NCBI GenBank assembly: GCA_002359495.1
Contig: DENB01000054.1
Location: 1 to 56,225, forward strand
Reading direction: 5' to 3'
DNA: 56,225 nucleotides
Source of the DNA: Enterobacteriaceae bacterium UBA2655
GTDB taxonomy: Bacteria > Pseudomonadota > Gammaproteobacteria > Enterobacterales > Enterobacteriaceae
The notes under the pieces were generated by a model that made no database searches, was not told where the DNA came from, and worked only from the letters and a program-made list of their open reading frames with translations. A program made the position numbers and the translations under genes. This document shows, piece by piece, positions 22,524 to 31,640 of this stretch. How positions within the stretch are numbered: position 1 is the first letter of the stretch; every line of letters begins with the position of its first letter.

Positions 22524-22646
22524 AATATGCGATGTCGGATAGACGACGGCGAAAGCGATCATGTATGGTAGTTCTGCAAATTCGCAGGGCAGGGCCGTGC
22601 GTCCGAAAGCCGGGCTTTTCATCCGGTCAGATCAAAGAGGGGAAGT

Positions 22647-23285
22647 ATGAAAAACTGGAAACAGAGTGCTGAGCAGATCCTCACAACCGGTCCGGTTGTG
22701 CCGGTCATCGTGGTGAATAAGCTGGAGCATGCGGTGCCGATGGCGAAAGCGCTGGTGGCGGGCGGCGTGCGCGTGCTGGAAGTCACGCTGCGTACGCCGG
22801 TGGCGATGGACGCGCTGCGCGCGATGATCAAAGAGGTGCCGGAAGCGATTGTCGGCGCCGGTACGGTGATCAATACCCAACAGCTGCAGGAAGTGACCGA
22901 AGCGGGCGCGCAGTTTGTTATCAGCCCCGGCGTAACGGAGTCTCTGCTAAAAGCGGCGATTGAAGGGCCGGTGCCGTTGATCCCCGGCATCAGCACCGTC
23001 TCTGAATTAATGACCGGCATGGATTACGGGCTGCGCGAATTCAAATTTTTCCCGGCGGAAGCCAACGGCGGCGTGAAGGCGCTGCAGGCGATCGCCGGTC
23101 CGTTCCCTCAGGTGCGCTTCTGCCCGACCGGCGGCATTTCGCCGAATAACTACCGCGATTATTTGGCGCTGAAAAGCGTACTCTGCATCGGCGGATCCTG
23201 GCTGGTGCCGAATGAAGCCTTAGAGGCGGGAGACTGGGATCGCATTACCCGACTGGCGCGCGACGCGGTGGAAGGGGCAAAGTAA
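22647..23285 (+). CDS. eda: KDPG aldolase (also KHG/oxaloacetate aldolase)
   Basis: Cleaves 2-keto-3-deoxy-6-phosphogluconate to pyruvate and glyceraldehyde 3-phosphate. The 212-residue class I aldolase has the Schiff-base Lys133 in EFKFFPAE and the general-base Glu in RVLEVTLR (about 45), with VGAGTVI and CIGGSWLV as phosphate-site blocks. AGAGGGGAAG precedes the ATG. With edd absent next to it, the remaining supply of its substrate is probably hexuronates and pectin-derived KDG, consistent with a KdgR-type site upstream. It ends 39 bases from the convergent purT, with an imperfect hairpin (ATGCGG...CCGCAT) between. Confidence 0.97.
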   Translation: MKNWKQSAEQILTTGPVVPVIVVNKLEHAVPMAKALVAGGVRVLEVTLRTPVAMDALRAMIKEVPEAIVGAGTVINTQQLQEVTEAGAQFVISPGVTESLLKAAIEGPVPLIPGISTVSELMTGMDYGLREFKFFPAEANGGVKALQAIAGPFPQVRFCPTGGISPNNYRDYLALKSVLCIGGSWLVPNEALEAGDWDRITRLARDAVEGAK

Positions 23286-23324
23286 GATAAGATGCGGTGA
23301 GCCTTGACGCTCCCCGCATGGCGG

Positions 23325-24503
23325 TTAACCCTGAACGGCGACCGCCGCCGCGCTGGCGGTGGCGCGCGCGACGGCGTCATCGGTGGATTCGCCGGTCGCC
23401 AGCGCGACGCCCAGACGGCGCGTACCGGCGATTTCCGGCTTGCCGAACAGGCGCAGCTGCAGTCCGGCGCCCAGCGCCGCTTCAAGGTTAACGAACTGCA
23501 CATTCCGGCTGGTCAGCTGCGGCAATATCACCGCAGACGCCGCCGGGCCATACTGACGAATCGCGCCGATCGGCAGGCCGAGGAAGGCGCGTACGTGCAG
23601 CGCGAATTCAGAGAGATCCTGCGAAATCAGCGTGACCATGCCGGTGTCATGCGGACGCGGCGATACTTCGCTGAAGATCACCTCATCTCCGCAGACAAAC
23701 AGTTCGACGCCAAACAGGCCATAGCCGCCCAGCGCCTTCACGACTTCCGCGGAGATCGCCTGCGCCCGCTCAAGCGCCAGCGCGCTCATCTGCTGCGGCT
23801 GCCAGGATTCGCGGTAATCGCCATCTTCCTGACGGTGGCCGATTGGCGCGCAGAAGTGGATGCCGTCAACGGCGCTGATGGTCAGCAGCGTAATCTCAAA
23901 ATCAAATTTCACCACGCCCTCGACGATCACCCGCCCAGCGCCAGCGCGGCCGCCCTGTTGGGCATAATCCCACGCCTGGTCCAGCTGGCTGGCCTCGCGG
24001 ATAAAACTCTGTCCCTTGCCGGACGAACTCATTACCGGCTTGACGATGCAGGGAAAACCGATCGTCTTTGCCGCCGCGACAAAGTTCTCTTTGCTGTCGG
24101 CAAAACGGTAGCTGGAGGTCGGCAACGACAACTCTTCCGCCGCCAGGCGACGAATGCCTTCCCGGTTCATGGTCAGACGCGCGGCGCGCGCGGTCGGCAC
24201 GACGCGCTGTCCCTGCTGCTCCAGCTCAACCAGTTTGTCGGTCGCGATGGCTTCGATCTCCGGCACCACGAAGTCCGGTTTTTCCTGCGCGATCAGCGCG
24301 GCCAGCGCATCGCCATCCAGCATATTGATCACGTGGCTGCGATGAGCGACGTGCATCGCGGGCGCATCGGCATAGCGATCCACTGCGATCACTTCCACGC
24401 CGAGACGCTGGCACTCCAGCGCGACTTCCTTACCTAATTCACCTGAGCCTAACAGCATGACACGCGTTGCGGCAGGGCGCAGCGCAGTTCCGAGAGTCGT
24501 CAT
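23325..24503 (-). CDS. purT: Formate-dependent GAR transformylase
   Basis: PurT makes formyl-glycinamide ribonucleotide from formate, ATP and GAR, the folate-independent version of the third purine step. The 392-residue ATP-grasp protein starts [30 protein letters not shown], with [19 protein letters not shown] as the ATP-grasp loop, and [28 protein letters not shown] as the metal-site block. A PurR box lies 37 bases upstream of the start, so purine repression is expected. It is transcribed alone and converges on eda. Confidence 0.97.
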   Translation of the reverse strand: MTTLGTALRPAATRVMLLGSGELGKEVALECQRLGVEVIAVDRYADAPAMHVAHRSHVINMLDGDALAALIAQEKPDFVVPEIEAIATDKLVELEQQGQRVVPTARAARLTMNREGIRRLAAEELSLPTSSYRFADSKENFVAAAKTIGFPCIVKPVMSSSGKGQSFIREASQLDQAWDYAQQGGRAGAGRVIVEGVVKFDFEITLLTISAVDGIHFCAPIGHRQEDGDYRESWQPQQMSALALERAQAISAEVVKALGGYGLFGVELFVCGDEVIFSEVSPRPHDTGMVTLISQDLSEFALHVRAFLGLPIGAIRQYGPAASAVILPQLTSRNVQFVNLEAALGAGLQLRLFGKPEIAGTRRLGVALATGESTDDAVARATASAAAVAVQG

Positions 24504-24540
24504 AAAATCACCTTAACAGTAAAGAGCGCGCGCAGTATAA

Positions 24541-24556
24541 ACGAAAACGTTTGCGT
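24541..24556. promoter_or_regulatory. PurR box of purT
   Basis: ACGAAAACGTTTGCGT differs by one base from the consensus palindrome ACGCAAACGTTTGCGT. It sits just upstream of a minus-strand -10 (TATACT, 24539-24534), within the purT promoter. Confidence 0.8.
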
Positions 24557-24666
24557 TCTCATCACCTGCGCGTTTGTTGGCTGGTTTTCCTTAATTTTCC
24601 TGCCCTGACGCTTCTTGACACCGGTTATTGCAGGATAAGAGGCGATTTTTCTTAAAGGAGCGAATG

Positions 24667-25329
24667 ATGAACAACTGGCTGCAGCAAATTCAGTCTGTAT
24701 TAACCAAACAGAGCGGAAAGCAACAACAGAGCGGCGAGGCGTTGAGCGGCATGCTGGCGCCCGGCGCGCTGGGCGGATTGGCGGGCATGCTGATCTCCAG
24801 TAAATCGGCGCGCAATCTGCTGGCGAAATATGGCGGCAGGGCGCTGCTGGTGGGCGGCGGCGCGGCGGCGGGCGCGGTATTGTGGAATAAATATAAGCAG
24901 CGCGTCAGCGACGCCCATCAGCAGGAGCCAGCTTTCGGCCAGCAGGCGACGCCGGTCGATCAGCGCGCCGAGCGCCTGGTGACGGCGCTGGTCTTCGCGG
25001 CGAAAAGCGACGGTCATATCGACGCGAAAGAGCGCGCGGCGATTGAACAAAACATTCAGCAGGCGGGTTACGGCGCAGAGACGGAAAAACTGATCCAGCA
25101 GGCGATGGACAAGCCGCTCGATCCCGCCTGGCTGGCGGCGGGCGTGAAGAATGAAGAGGAGGCGCTGGAGCTCTATTTTCTCAGCTGCGCCGCCATCGAT
25201 CCCGATCATTTTATGGAGCGCAGCTACCTCAGCGCGTTAGGGGATGCGCTGAAGATCCCACAGGATGTGCGCGACGGCATTGAACAGGATATCAGGCAGG
25301 AAAAAGCGCAGCTGCCTGCGGAAAATTGA
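24667..25329 (+). CDS. yebE: DUF533 inner-membrane protein YebE
   Basis: A 220-residue DUF533 (TerB-like) protein. The N-terminal part is Gly/Ala rich with a hydrophobic segment ([26 protein letters not shown], about 56-80); the C-terminal half is a helical TerB-like domain starting [25 protein letters not shown]. Two adjacent ATGs exist (24664 and 24667); AAAGGAG leaves three or six bases of spacing, so the second is chosen. In E. coli yebE belongs to the Cpx envelope stress regulon. Upstream, at 24586-24600, a direct repeat TTTCC-N5-TTTCC resembles a CpxR box (TTTAC-N5-TTTAC on this strand) with one change in each half. Confidence 0.9.
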   Translation: MNNWLQQIQSVLTKQSGKQQQSGEALSGMLAPGALGGLAGMLISSKSARNLLAKYGGRALLVGGGAAAGAVLWNKYKQRVSDAHQQEPAFGQQATPVDQRAERLVTALVFAAKSDGHIDAKERAAIEQNIQQAGYGAETEKLIQQAMDKPLDPAWLAAGVKNEEEALELYFLSCAAIDPDHFMERSYLSALGDALKIPQDVRDGIEQDIRQEKAQLPAEN

Positions 25330-25442
25330 TCTTTTTTGCCGCAGGCATGCGTTTCCAGGTCCGCTGATTTCTTGCTTACGCTTGGCTTAAAGGCAGGTAA
25401 ATGCCACCCTTACAAGACGTTGTATTCAGGGAGACGAGCGTA

Positions 25443-27506
25443 ATGAAAAAACCAACAGCAAAAAAAGTGCCTTATAGCATGACGCTGCATGGCGACACGC
25501 GTATCGATAATTACCACTGGCTGCGTGATGATGAACGCGAAAACAGCGAGGTGCTGGATTACCTGCATGCGGAAAATGATTATGGCCAGCAGGTCATGGC
25601 GTCGCAGCAGGCGTTGCAGGATCGGGTATTGAAAGAGATGGTCGACCGCATTCCGCAGCGCGATCAGTCGGTGCCCTACGTTAAAAACGGCTACTGCTAT
25701 CAGAGCCGCTACGAAACCGGCAACGAATATGCCGCCTATTATCGCAAGCCGGACGGCGGCGATCCCGATGCTGAATGGCAGCTGCTGCTGGATGCTAACC
25801 AGCGCGCATCCCATAGCGAATTTTATACTATGGGCGCGCTGGATATCAGCCCTGACAACCGCATCATGGCGCTGGCGGAAGATTTTCTGTCACGTCGTCA
25901 GTACGGCATCCGTTTTCGTAACCTGGAAACGGGCAGCTGGTATCCGGAAGTGTTGAGCTGCGCCTCGCCAAGCTTCGCCTGGGCTAACGATTCCCGCACC
26001 ATCTATTACGTGTTGAAGCATCACAAAACGCTGCTGCCTTATCAGGTCTGGCGCCATGAGCTGGGCACCTCTCAGGACGACGACGAGCTGGTTTATGAAG
26101 AAGAGGATGACACCTTTCACCTCAGCGTACATAAAACCACCTCCGAACACTTTATTTTGATCGCGCTGTTCAGCACTACTACCAGCGAGATCATGCTGAT
26201 CGATGCGGAATATCCCGATGCGCAGCCGCAGGTGTTCTGTCCGCGCCGCAAGGATCATGAGTACAGCCTCGACCACTACGATCACCATTTTTATATTCGC
26301 TCCAACCGCGACGGTAAAAACTTCGGTCTCTACCGCAGCGCCTGGCTGTCGGAGAAACGCTGGGAAACCCTGGTGCCGGCGCGTGAACAGGTGGTGATGG
26401 AAGATTTCCAGATATTCCGCGACTGGCTGGTGATTGAGGAGCGGCAGCGCGGGCTGTCCAGCCTGCGACAGATCTGCCGGAAGAGCGGCGAGGCGTACGG
26501 CATCGCTTTTGACGACCCGACTTACGTCACCTGGCTCGCCTATAATCCGTCGCCGGAGAGCAACAAGCTGCGCTACGGCTACTCCTCAATGACGATGCCG
26601 ACCACCATTTTCGAGCTAAACATGGATACCGGCGAGCGGCGCACGCTGAAGCAAAGCCCGGTGAAAGGATTCGACGCGGAAAATTATAAAAGCGAGCATC
26701 TGTGGATTAGCGTTAGCGACGGTACGGAAGTGCCCGTCTCGCTGGTTTATCATCGTCGCTATTTTCAGCCCGGCAAAAACCCGATGCTGGTTTACGGCTA
26801 TGGCGCTTACGGCAGCACCATGGACGCCGATTTCAGCGCCAGCCGCCTCAGCCTGCTCGATCGCGGTTTTATCTACGCGCTGGTCCATGTGCGCGGCGGC
26901 GGCGAATTAGGTCAGCAGTGGTATGACGGCGGCCGTCTCATGAACAAAATGAACAGCTTTACCGATTTTATCGACGTCACCAATGCGCTGGTGGAGCAGG
27001 GCTACGGCGATCCGCAACAGCTGTATGCCATGGGCGGCAGCGCCGGCGGCCTGCTGATGGGCGGCGTGATCAATATGGCGCCGGAACGTTTTAAAGGCGT
27101 TATCGCTCAGGTGCCGTTCGTCGACGTAGTCACCACCATGCTGGATGAGACCATTCCGCTAACCACCGGCGAATATGACGAGTGGGGCAATCCGGCTGAC
27201 CCCGACTACTACCGCTACATCAAGCAGTACAGCCCCTACGATAATGTGGAAGCCAAAGCTTATCCCCACATGCTGGTAACTACCGGACTGCACGATTCGC
27301 AGGTGCAGTACTGGGAACCGGCTAAATGGGTGGCGAAACTGCGCGAGCTGAAAACCGATCGGAATTTGCTGCTGCTCTGCACCGATATGGATTCCGGGCA
27401 CGGCGGCAAGTCAGGACGCTTCAAATCCTATGAGGGCGTGGCGCTGGAATGCACGTTTCTCATCGCGCTGACGCAGGGCAGTCTGCCCGAACAGGATAAT
27501 TACTGA
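25443..27506 (+). CDS. ptrB: Oligopeptidase B
   Basis: Cytoplasmic serine oligopeptidase of the prolyl oligopeptidase family (S9A) that cuts after Lys and Arg in short peptides. The 687-residue protein has a seven-bladed propeller in the first 400 residues, then an alpha/beta-hydrolase domain. Catalytic Ser533 is in [10 protein letters not shown], the Asp is in the DSQV region, and His653 is in [11 protein letters not shown]. The start [24 protein letters not shown] is aligned to the family, after GGGAGACGAG; an upstream in-frame ATG adds 14 residues without support. Its stop overlaps the exoX stop on the other strand by seven bases. Confidence 0.96.
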   Translation: MKKPTAKKVPYSMTLHGDTRIDNYHWLRDDERENSEVLDYLHAENDYGQQVMASQQALQDRVLKEMVDRIPQRDQSVPYVKNGYCYQSRYETGNEYAAYYRKPDGGDPDAEWQLLLDANQRASHSEFYTMGALDISPDNRIMALAEDFLSRRQYGIRFRNLETGSWYPEVLSCASPSFAWANDSRTIYYVLKHHKTLLPYQVWRHELGTSQDDDELVYEEEDDTFHLSVHKTTSEHFILIALFSTTTSEIMLIDAEYPDAQPQVFCPRRKDHEYSLDHYDHHFYIRSNRDGKNFGLYRSAWLSEKRWETLVPAREQVVMEDFQIFRDWLVIEERQRGLSSLRQICRKSGEAYGIAFDDPTYVTWLAYNPSPESNKLRYGYSSMTMPTTIFELNMDTGERRTLKQSPVKGFDAENYKSEHLWISVSDGTEVPVSLVYHRRYFQPGKNPMLVYGYGAYGSTMDADFSASRLSLLDRGFIYALVHVRGGGELGQQWYDGGRLMNKMNSFTDFIDVTNALVEQGYGDPQQLYAMGGSAGGLLMGGVINMAPERFKGVIAQVPFVDVVTTMLDETIPLTTGEYDEWGNPADPDYYRYIKQYSPYDNVEAKAYPHMLVTTGLHDSQVQYWEPAKWVAKLRELKTDRNLLLLCTDMDSGHGGKSGRFKSYEGVALECTFLIALTQGSLPEQDNY

Positions 27507-28171
27507 ACATCCTTGAGATATTTACGCAGCGCCTGCCGCAACGGCGGGCGTAAGTCGCGTACGTTTTCCAGCACCCAAAGCAGATAACGGGGATCTTTCT
27601 TCGCCACGGCGGCGACCGGTTGGCCGCGGTACTTGCCAAAAGGCATCACGTCGCCCTGAGCGGCGGCGGGTTTGGTCAGCGAGGCCATTTTTTCCGCATC
27701 CCAGCCGGAGGTTTCCATAATGCGGATCAGCAGGGCGGCGGTCACGTAGCAATCGTACAGCGCGCGGTGAGCATGCAGATCGGCTGGCGGCGTGACGTCC
27801 AGCTGCAGGCTGTGGCGCAGCGCCTGGTTGCCGTATTTGATGCCCGGCCAGAGCTGGCGCGACAGCGTCATGGTGCAAATCCATTCGCCGTGCATCTCTG
27901 GCAACATGCGACGATCGAAGCTGGCATTATGCGCCACATACCAGTTGCTGCCGTGATAGCGGCCGATCGCCTCTTCGATCGTCGGTTTTCCCGCCACCAT
28001 CGCTTCGGTTATACGGTGAACGGCCATCGCCTGGCGGCTGATGGGGCGATCCGGCAGGATCAGGTCGCTCATTGGGTTAACGATCTGGCCGTCAATGACG
28101 TCCACCGACGCCACTTCCACCACGCCGCCCTGCAGTCCGCAGGTTTCGGTATCGATTACGCGTAATATCAT
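27500..28171 (-). CDS. exoX: Exodeoxyribonuclease X
   Basis: A 223-residue DnaQ-like (DEDDh) 3'-5' exonuclease, acting in mismatch repair and UV tolerance. Exo I is RVIDTETCG (Asp7, Glu9), Exo II is in [13 protein letters not shown], and Exo III is in [16 protein letters not shown], with its His and Asp. The C-terminal [21 protein letters not shown] block is typical. Its ATG shares one base with the holE stop codon (TAATG), so holE and exoX form a coupled operon, joining a polymerase III subunit with a proofreading-type nuclease. Confidence 0.96.
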   Translation of the reverse strand: MILRVIDTETCGLQGGVVEVASVDVIDGQIVNPMSDLILPDRPISRQAMAVHRITEAMVAGKPTIEEAIGRYHGSNWYVAHNASFDRRMLPEMHGEWICTMTLSRQLWPGIKYGNQALRHSLQLDVTPPADLHAHRALYDCYVTAALLIRIMETSGWDAEKMASLTKPAAAQGDVMPFGKYRGQPVAAVAKKDPRYLLWVLENVRDLRPPLRQALRKYLKDVQ

Positions 28172-28401
28172 TATTTCTGCTTCGGCTCGTAAGGCAGGCG
28201 AGAGAAGGCGAGGGATGCCTGGCGATAGTGCATCAGACGCTGGCGAAACCAGTCGCGCAGCGCTTCCGGCTGCTCTCTTTCAACAATTTCCGCCACCACC
28301 GGCATATTGTAACGCTCTTTAAACGCCACGCCCGCTGCGGCTAGTTCCACATTCACTTTATCTTTCTCTTCTTGCGACAACAGGGCAAGGTTCTGACTCA
28401 T
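28171..28401 (-). CDS. holE: DNA polymerase III theta subunit
   Basis: HolE is the small theta subunit that stabilises the epsilon proofreading subunit in the polymerase III core. The 76-residue product matches the E. coli protein at [35 protein letters not shown] and the C-terminal [10 protein letters not shown]. The start at 28401 ([10 protein letters not shown]) gives the family length; the frame extends nine codons further without similarity. It is the first gene of holE-exoX, behind a good promoter at 28428-28456. Confidence 0.95.
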   Translation of the reverse strand: MSQNLALLSQEEKDKVNVELAAAGVAFKERYNMPVVAEIVEREQPEALRDWFRQRLMHYRQASLAFSRLPYEPKQK

Positions 28402-28427
28402 GCTTTTCTCCTGATTACCTGGGGGCA

Positions 28428-28456
28428 AAAGTAATGTTTTCCCTTGCGCGGATCAA
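28428..28456 (-). promoter_or_regulatory. holE-exoX promoter
   Basis: On the minus strand TTGATC (28456-28451) and TACTTT (28433-28428) are separated by 17 bases, ending about 27 bases before the holE start. Confidence 0.55.
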
Positions 28457-28553
28457 GAGGTATGAATCGCACCGCGAGCCTCGACACCTTTTCAGCGGCG
28501 GCGTATCCTTGCGCCACGTTTGCAGCCTCTGCTGCAGTGATAAGGATGCATAG

Positions 28554-28931
28554 ATGAAGAAAACCGCGTTTTCCCGCGTTGTCGCCTCATTGTTTGTGAC
28601 GTCAGCGCTGGTTGTCAGTCAGGCTGCGCTGGCGCATGCCCACCTGAAAACTCAGTACCCCGCCGCCAAAGCCGTGATGGACGCTTCGCCGCAGGCCCTG
28701 ACGCTGACCTTCAGCGAAGATATCGAACCCGCCTTCAGCGGCGTCGATATCCTTGATGCGCAGCAGCAGCCGATGCCCGTCGCCAAAGCGCAGCGAAACG
28801 GCCGCCAGCATAACCAGCTGATCGTCCCGCTGAGCCAGCCGTTGCCTGCCGGCAGCTATCAGGTGAACTGGCATGTGCTCTCGATTGACGGCCATAAAAC
28901 CCAGGGAAACTATAGCTTCAGCGTGAAGTGA
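28554..28931 (+). CDS. yobA: CopC-domain periplasmic protein YobA
   Basis: A 125-residue CopC-like copper-binding protein of the periplasm. The signal peptide ends at AALA, and the mature protein starts with HAHLKTQYPA, so the N-terminal His that binds Cu(II) in CopC is available. HVLSIDGHKTQGNYSFSV is the C-terminal CopC signature with the second and third copper ligands. It overlaps yebZ (stop TGA and start ATG share a base), as CopC and CopD partners usually do. A role in copper handling is inferred from the family. Confidence 0.93.
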   Translation: MKKTAFSRVVASLFVTSALVVSQAALAHAHLKTQYPAAKAVMDASPQALTLTFSEDIEPAFSGVDILDAQQQPMPVAKAQRNGRQHNQLIVPLSQPLPAGSYQVNWHVLSIDGHKTQGNYSFSVK

Positions 28932-29812
28932 TGGTTCTCAGTACGCTCTGGATCCTGCTGCGCGGGATCCATTTCGCCGTCGTGTTGTTGCTGACCGGCA
29001 GCGCCTTTTACACGGTTCTGCTGGCTCCGGCCCGCTACCGAAGCCGGGTGACGCAGCGGCTGGCAGGGATAATGCTTAGCAGCGCCGCGGCGGCCCTGCT
29101 AAGCGCCCTGATGATGCTGGCGGCGCAGACTGGCCTGATGAGCGGCGACTGGCGCAACATCGCCGATGCGGATACCTGGCAGGCGGTGCTGCAAACCCGC
29201 TTCGGCGCCGCCTGGCGCTGGCAGATTGCCTTCGCGCTGGCCGCCGCGCTGCTGGTAACAGGAGAGAGCCGCTGGCGTCAGCGGCTGACGCTGCTGTTTG
29301 GCTTGTCGCAGCTTGCCGCGCTGGCCTGTGTCGGCCATGCCGCGATGCGGGACGGCTGGCCGGGGTTGTTTCAGCAAATCAACCAGGCAATCCATCTGAC
29401 GGCAGCCGCGTTCTGGGCTGGCGGGCTGCTGCCGCTGCTGATATTGATGGCGGAGGCGCGCAACATCGATCGGCGCGCCGACGCGATTCGCACCATGATG
29501 CGTTTTTCCCGCTACGGCCATCTGGCGGTGACGCTGGCGCTGTTGACCGGCGTCGCCAACAGCCTGTTGATTTTGGGATGGCCGCTGCCGCCGCAACTGA
29601 CGCTCTACAGCGAACTGCTGCTGTGGAAAGTCACGCTGGTGGCACTAATGGTGCTGATCGCCTTATTTAATCGTTACTGGCTGGTGCCGCGTTTCCGTCT
29701 TGCTGGCGCGCGCGCGCAGCTGCGCTTTATTTGCATGACGCAGCTTGAGCTGCTGTTAGCGACAGGCGTTATTGGACTGGTCAGCGTATTCGCGACGTTA
29801 TCGCCAGCCTGA
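28931..29812 (+). CDS. yebZ: CopD-family inner-membrane protein YebZ
   Basis: A 293-residue CopD protein with eight hydrophobic helices, thought to move copper across the inner membrane with the CopC-type YobA. Family marks are IHFAVVLLLTGSAFYTVLLAP at the N-terminus, ACVGHAAMRDG, NQAIHLTAAAFWAGGLLPLL (with conserved His and Trp) and MMRFSRYGHLAVTLALLTGVANS. The ATG at 28931 overlaps the yobA stop; a GTG one codon earlier is possible. It is followed after 43 bases by yebY in the usual yobA-yebZ-yebY order. Confidence 0.92.
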   Translation: MVLSTLWILLRGIHFAVVLLLTGSAFYTVLLAPARYRSRVTQRLAGIMLSSAAAALLSALMMLAAQTGLMSGDWRNIADADTWQAVLQTRFGAAWRWQIAFALAAALLVTGESRWRQRLTLLFGLSQLAALACVGHAAMRDGWPGLFQQINQAIHLTAAAFWAGGLLPLLILMAEARNIDRRADAIRTMMRFSRYGHLAVTLALLTGVANSLLILGWPLPPQLTLYSELLLWKVTLVALMVLIALFNRYWLVPRFRLAGARAQLRFICMTQLELLLATGVIGLVSVFATLSPA

Positions 29813-29855
29813 CGTTTGCTTGTGTTCCTGACCGAATCAGAAGGTGTGTTATTTG

Positions 29856-30197
29856 ATGAAAAAAGTGATCCCCGCGCTCTTATTATTGACGGCCTGCGGC
29901 AACGCGCTGGCGACCCAAATTATTACCGTCAGCCGTTTCGAAGTGGGTAAAGAAAAGTGGGCTTTTAACCGCGAGGAAGTCATGCTTACCTGTGAAAAAG
30001 ATGGCTCGCTCTTCGCCATTAATCCCAGTACGCTGATGCAATATCCGCTGAACGATAAGGCGGACGCGCGCATGAAGCAAAAACAGGTTAATGCGCAGCC
30101 GATCGGCGTAATTCAGGTTGAGGATAAAGATCATCCAGGGCAGAAGATGAGTTTGCAACCGTTTATCGATCGCGCTCAGGCGCTTTGCGGCAAGTAA
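29856..30197 (+). CDS. yebY: Secreted protein YebY (DUF2511)
   Basis: A 113-residue precursor with signal peptide [19 protein letters not shown]; the mature part starts [20 protein letters not shown], nearly identical to E. coli YebY. Two cysteines (LTCEKDG and the penultimate ALCGK) may form a disulfide. Function unknown; in E. coli it accompanies the CopC/CopD-like genes. The ATG at 29856 gives the family length; a GTG at 29844 would add four residues before the signal peptide. An eight-base GC-rich stem (30219-30226 / 30232-30239) follows but has no T run. Confidence 0.92.
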   Translation: MKKVIPALLLLTACGNALATQIITVSRFEVGKEKWAFNREEVMLTCEKDGSLFAINPSTLMQYPLNDKADARMKQKQVNAQPIGVIQVEDKDHPGQKMSLQPFIDRAQALCGK

Positions 30198-30330
30198 TCG
30201 CCTCGCTTTCCTGCCGGTGCGCAGCCTGCGCGGCTGCGCCCGCCGTCACACATTTCTGCAAGAACGATCACAGAGTGAGCAGCTTTTCTGAGCCCTCAAA
30301 AGGGTTAGCTGGAAAATCTGCCGCGCTGTT

Positions 30331-30340
30331 CTACCCTTAA
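30331..30340 (+). promoter_or_regulatory. Sigma-S type -10 region of sdsR
   Basis: CTACCCTTAA matches the extended sigma-S -10 pattern CTAYRCTTAA except at one or two positions, and is placed right before the sdsR 5' end, consistent with the stationary-phase control known for this RNA. Confidence 0.6.
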
Positions 30341-30343
30341 AAT

Positions 30344-30443
30344 GCAAGGCGATATCGCCTGCATTAATGCCAACTTTTAGCGCACGGCTCTCAAAGAGCC
30401 ATTTCCCTGGACCGAATATAGGAATCGTATTCGGTCTTTTTTT
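30344..30443 (+). ncRNA. sdsR: Small regulatory RNA SdsR (RyeB)
   Basis: About 100 nt. The stretches GCATTAATGCCAACTTTTAG, CGCACGGCTCTC, GAGCCATTTCCCTGGACCGA and the terminator ACCGAATA / TATTCGGT followed by CTTTTTTT equal SdsR as I know it from E. coli and Salmonella, and it lies next to yebY as there. SdsR is an Hfq-bound, sigma-S-dependent trans-acting RNA that represses targets such as ompD, tolC and mutS, and pairs with the antisense RNA RyeA (SraC). RyeA would be on the minus strand across this locus, but its ends cannot be read here. The 5' end is set from the promoter position and E. coli likeness and may be off by a few bases. Confidence 0.92.
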
Positions 30444-30501
30444 GTCTTCTATTCTTATCAAAGCGTTATGCGGGTTAAAACGAAAAATACAAGAAATTTC
30501 C

Positions 30502-30729
30502 ATGAATTACTGTAGCCGGTTTCTTCAGGAAAAGCATACCCTACCTTCCAGCGGTGCGCTTTACATCCTCATAATAACTTCTATCCGCTGGTATTCGTCT
30601 TTGTTCCTGCTTGTTGCTTTATCCTGCCACCTTGCAGCTTTCTCCGCTATTTTTGGTTTGCCGTCAGATACCATCGGTTTGGCTTTAATTGTGATATTAA
30701 CAGGGTATGTGTTAACTAATATCTCATAA
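30502..30729 (+). CDS. Possible small membrane protein
   Basis: A 75-residue frame directly downstream of sdsR with two hydrophobic stretches (ALYILIITSIRWYSSLFLLV continuing to SAIFGL, and TIGLALIVILTGYVLTNIS). It has no convincing ribosome binding site (only AAGAAA nearby), codon and base use is AT-rich, unlike the neighbours, and I recognise no family. It may be a chance frame in acquired DNA or a decayed membrane gene. Listed because the hydrophobic pattern is uninterrupted. Confidence 0.25.
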   Translation: MNYCSRFLQEKHTLPSSGALYILIITSIRWYSSLFLLVALSCHLAAFSAIFGLPSDTIGLALIVILTGYVLTNIS

Positions 30730-30786
30730 AGCGATTAAAATAATTATAAACTTTATTATGCTAACAGTAAGAAAGGTTGATTTATT

Positions 30787-31113
30787 CTATTTCGCTTTCC
30801 TTAAGAAATAAATGGAAACGAAAAATAGTGGGACCGCAAAGAAAAAACAGAATGCCCAGTAGATGGCTATGATGCCATTTTTTCCAATATCTTCGGCAAA
30901 AAAACCTCTGAGCCAAAAAGCTTCAGAAGTAAACCGCAACGCTACACTTTCCACCGCAAATTTTGCAAACGGAAAGGCGAGACATGAGACGGCTGCGAAG
31001 AGCATCCAAAGTTGTTGCTGAGGATCATGAGGGTTTTCATACCAGCCCTGGGCCAGAGCGATAAAACATATAAACCCAGTAAGAACGTTGATCAGGTAAT
31101 ATTTGATTGTCAT
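30787..31113 (-). CDS. Colicin E1-type immunity-like membrane protein
   Basis: A 108-residue membrane protein with about three hydrophobic helices (INVLTGFICFIALAQ, LWMLFAAVSCLAFPFAKFAV, GIIAIYWAFCFFFAVPLFFV). The order start IKYYLINVLTGF, then SCLAFPFAKFAVESVALRFTSEAFW and the C-terminal FFFAVPLFFVSIYFL resembles immunity proteins against pore-forming colicins of the E1/Ia-microcin group (for E1: IKN, CPYSKYAIEYIAFNF, LAIPFGLLGLFIS). Such proteins sit in the inner membrane and block the pore domain of the cognate colicin. AGGGAGGA precedes the start, and a promoter lies at 31159. No colicin or lysis gene is next to it: an orphan immunity gene. Family assignment is from pattern likeness only. 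Confidence 0.65.
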   Translation of the reverse strand: MTIKYYLINVLTGFICFIALAQGWYENPHDPQQQLWMLFAAVSCLAFPFAKFAVESVALRFTSEAFWLRGFFAEDIGKNGIIAIYWAFCFFFAVPLFFVSIYFLRKAK

Positions 31114-31158
31114 AGTTTCCTCCCTGAAACTAATCATCTGATATCGGCTGGAGAGCGT

Positions 31159-31187
31159 ATTAAAAATCAAACCTGTTCCTGAGTCAA
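31159..31187 (-). promoter_or_regulatory. Promoter of the immunity-like gene
   Basis: On the minus strand TTGACT (31187-31182) and TTTAAT (31164-31159), 17-base spacer, 46 bases before the start codon. No LexA box is evident, unlike colicin operons. Confidence 0.55.
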
Positions 31188-31330
31188 TTTTTTGATTTTC
31201 TGCTTTTTCCCCTGCTTATGATTATATTGCGCAAAGTATTTCCTTAAAAAACGCCTTATTCAGCGCCGCTTATTTTGTCCGCGTTAGTAGTGGTTCCGTG
31301 CTCGAAGCGGGGATAAGTGATAACGATATG

Positions 31331-31640
31331 TTAAATGAACCGCTCTGCCAGCAAAAGTCCAGCGATGACGATCATCAAGCTGCCTGAAATCCGGCAGACC
31401 ATTCGGGCCGCCTGCGGACGCGTTCGGAGTATCCTGCCCGAGCCGTAACCTACAACCAAATACACCACGCCGCAGCTCAGCTCATGCACCAGCCCCAGCG
31501 CAGTCATCTGCACAGGCAGGGGCCATGCGGCCCTGACGTCTGTAAACTGCGGAAGCAGAGCTAAAAACAACAGGAATACCTTCGGATTCAGGCCGCTGAT
31601 ACAGAATCCTTTCAGCGCCCATTTTAACGGCGAATCAGTA
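31331..31640 (-). pseudogene. C-terminal remnant of a LysE/RhtB exporter
   Basis: The frame reads TDSPLKWALKGFCISGLNPK, then VFLLFLALLPQFTDVRAAW and ends LMIVIAGLLLAERFI, i.e. the second half of a LysE/RhtB-type exporter (the GxxxxxLNPKxxLFFLxxLPQF block and what follows). Directly before this the frame meets a stop (TGA near 31650) and nothing of the N-terminal half, including its conserved TPGP motif, is found. The missing half would overlap the start of the Lrp-type remnant on the other strand, so both appear to have lost their 5' ends in one deletion. Confidence 0.8.
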
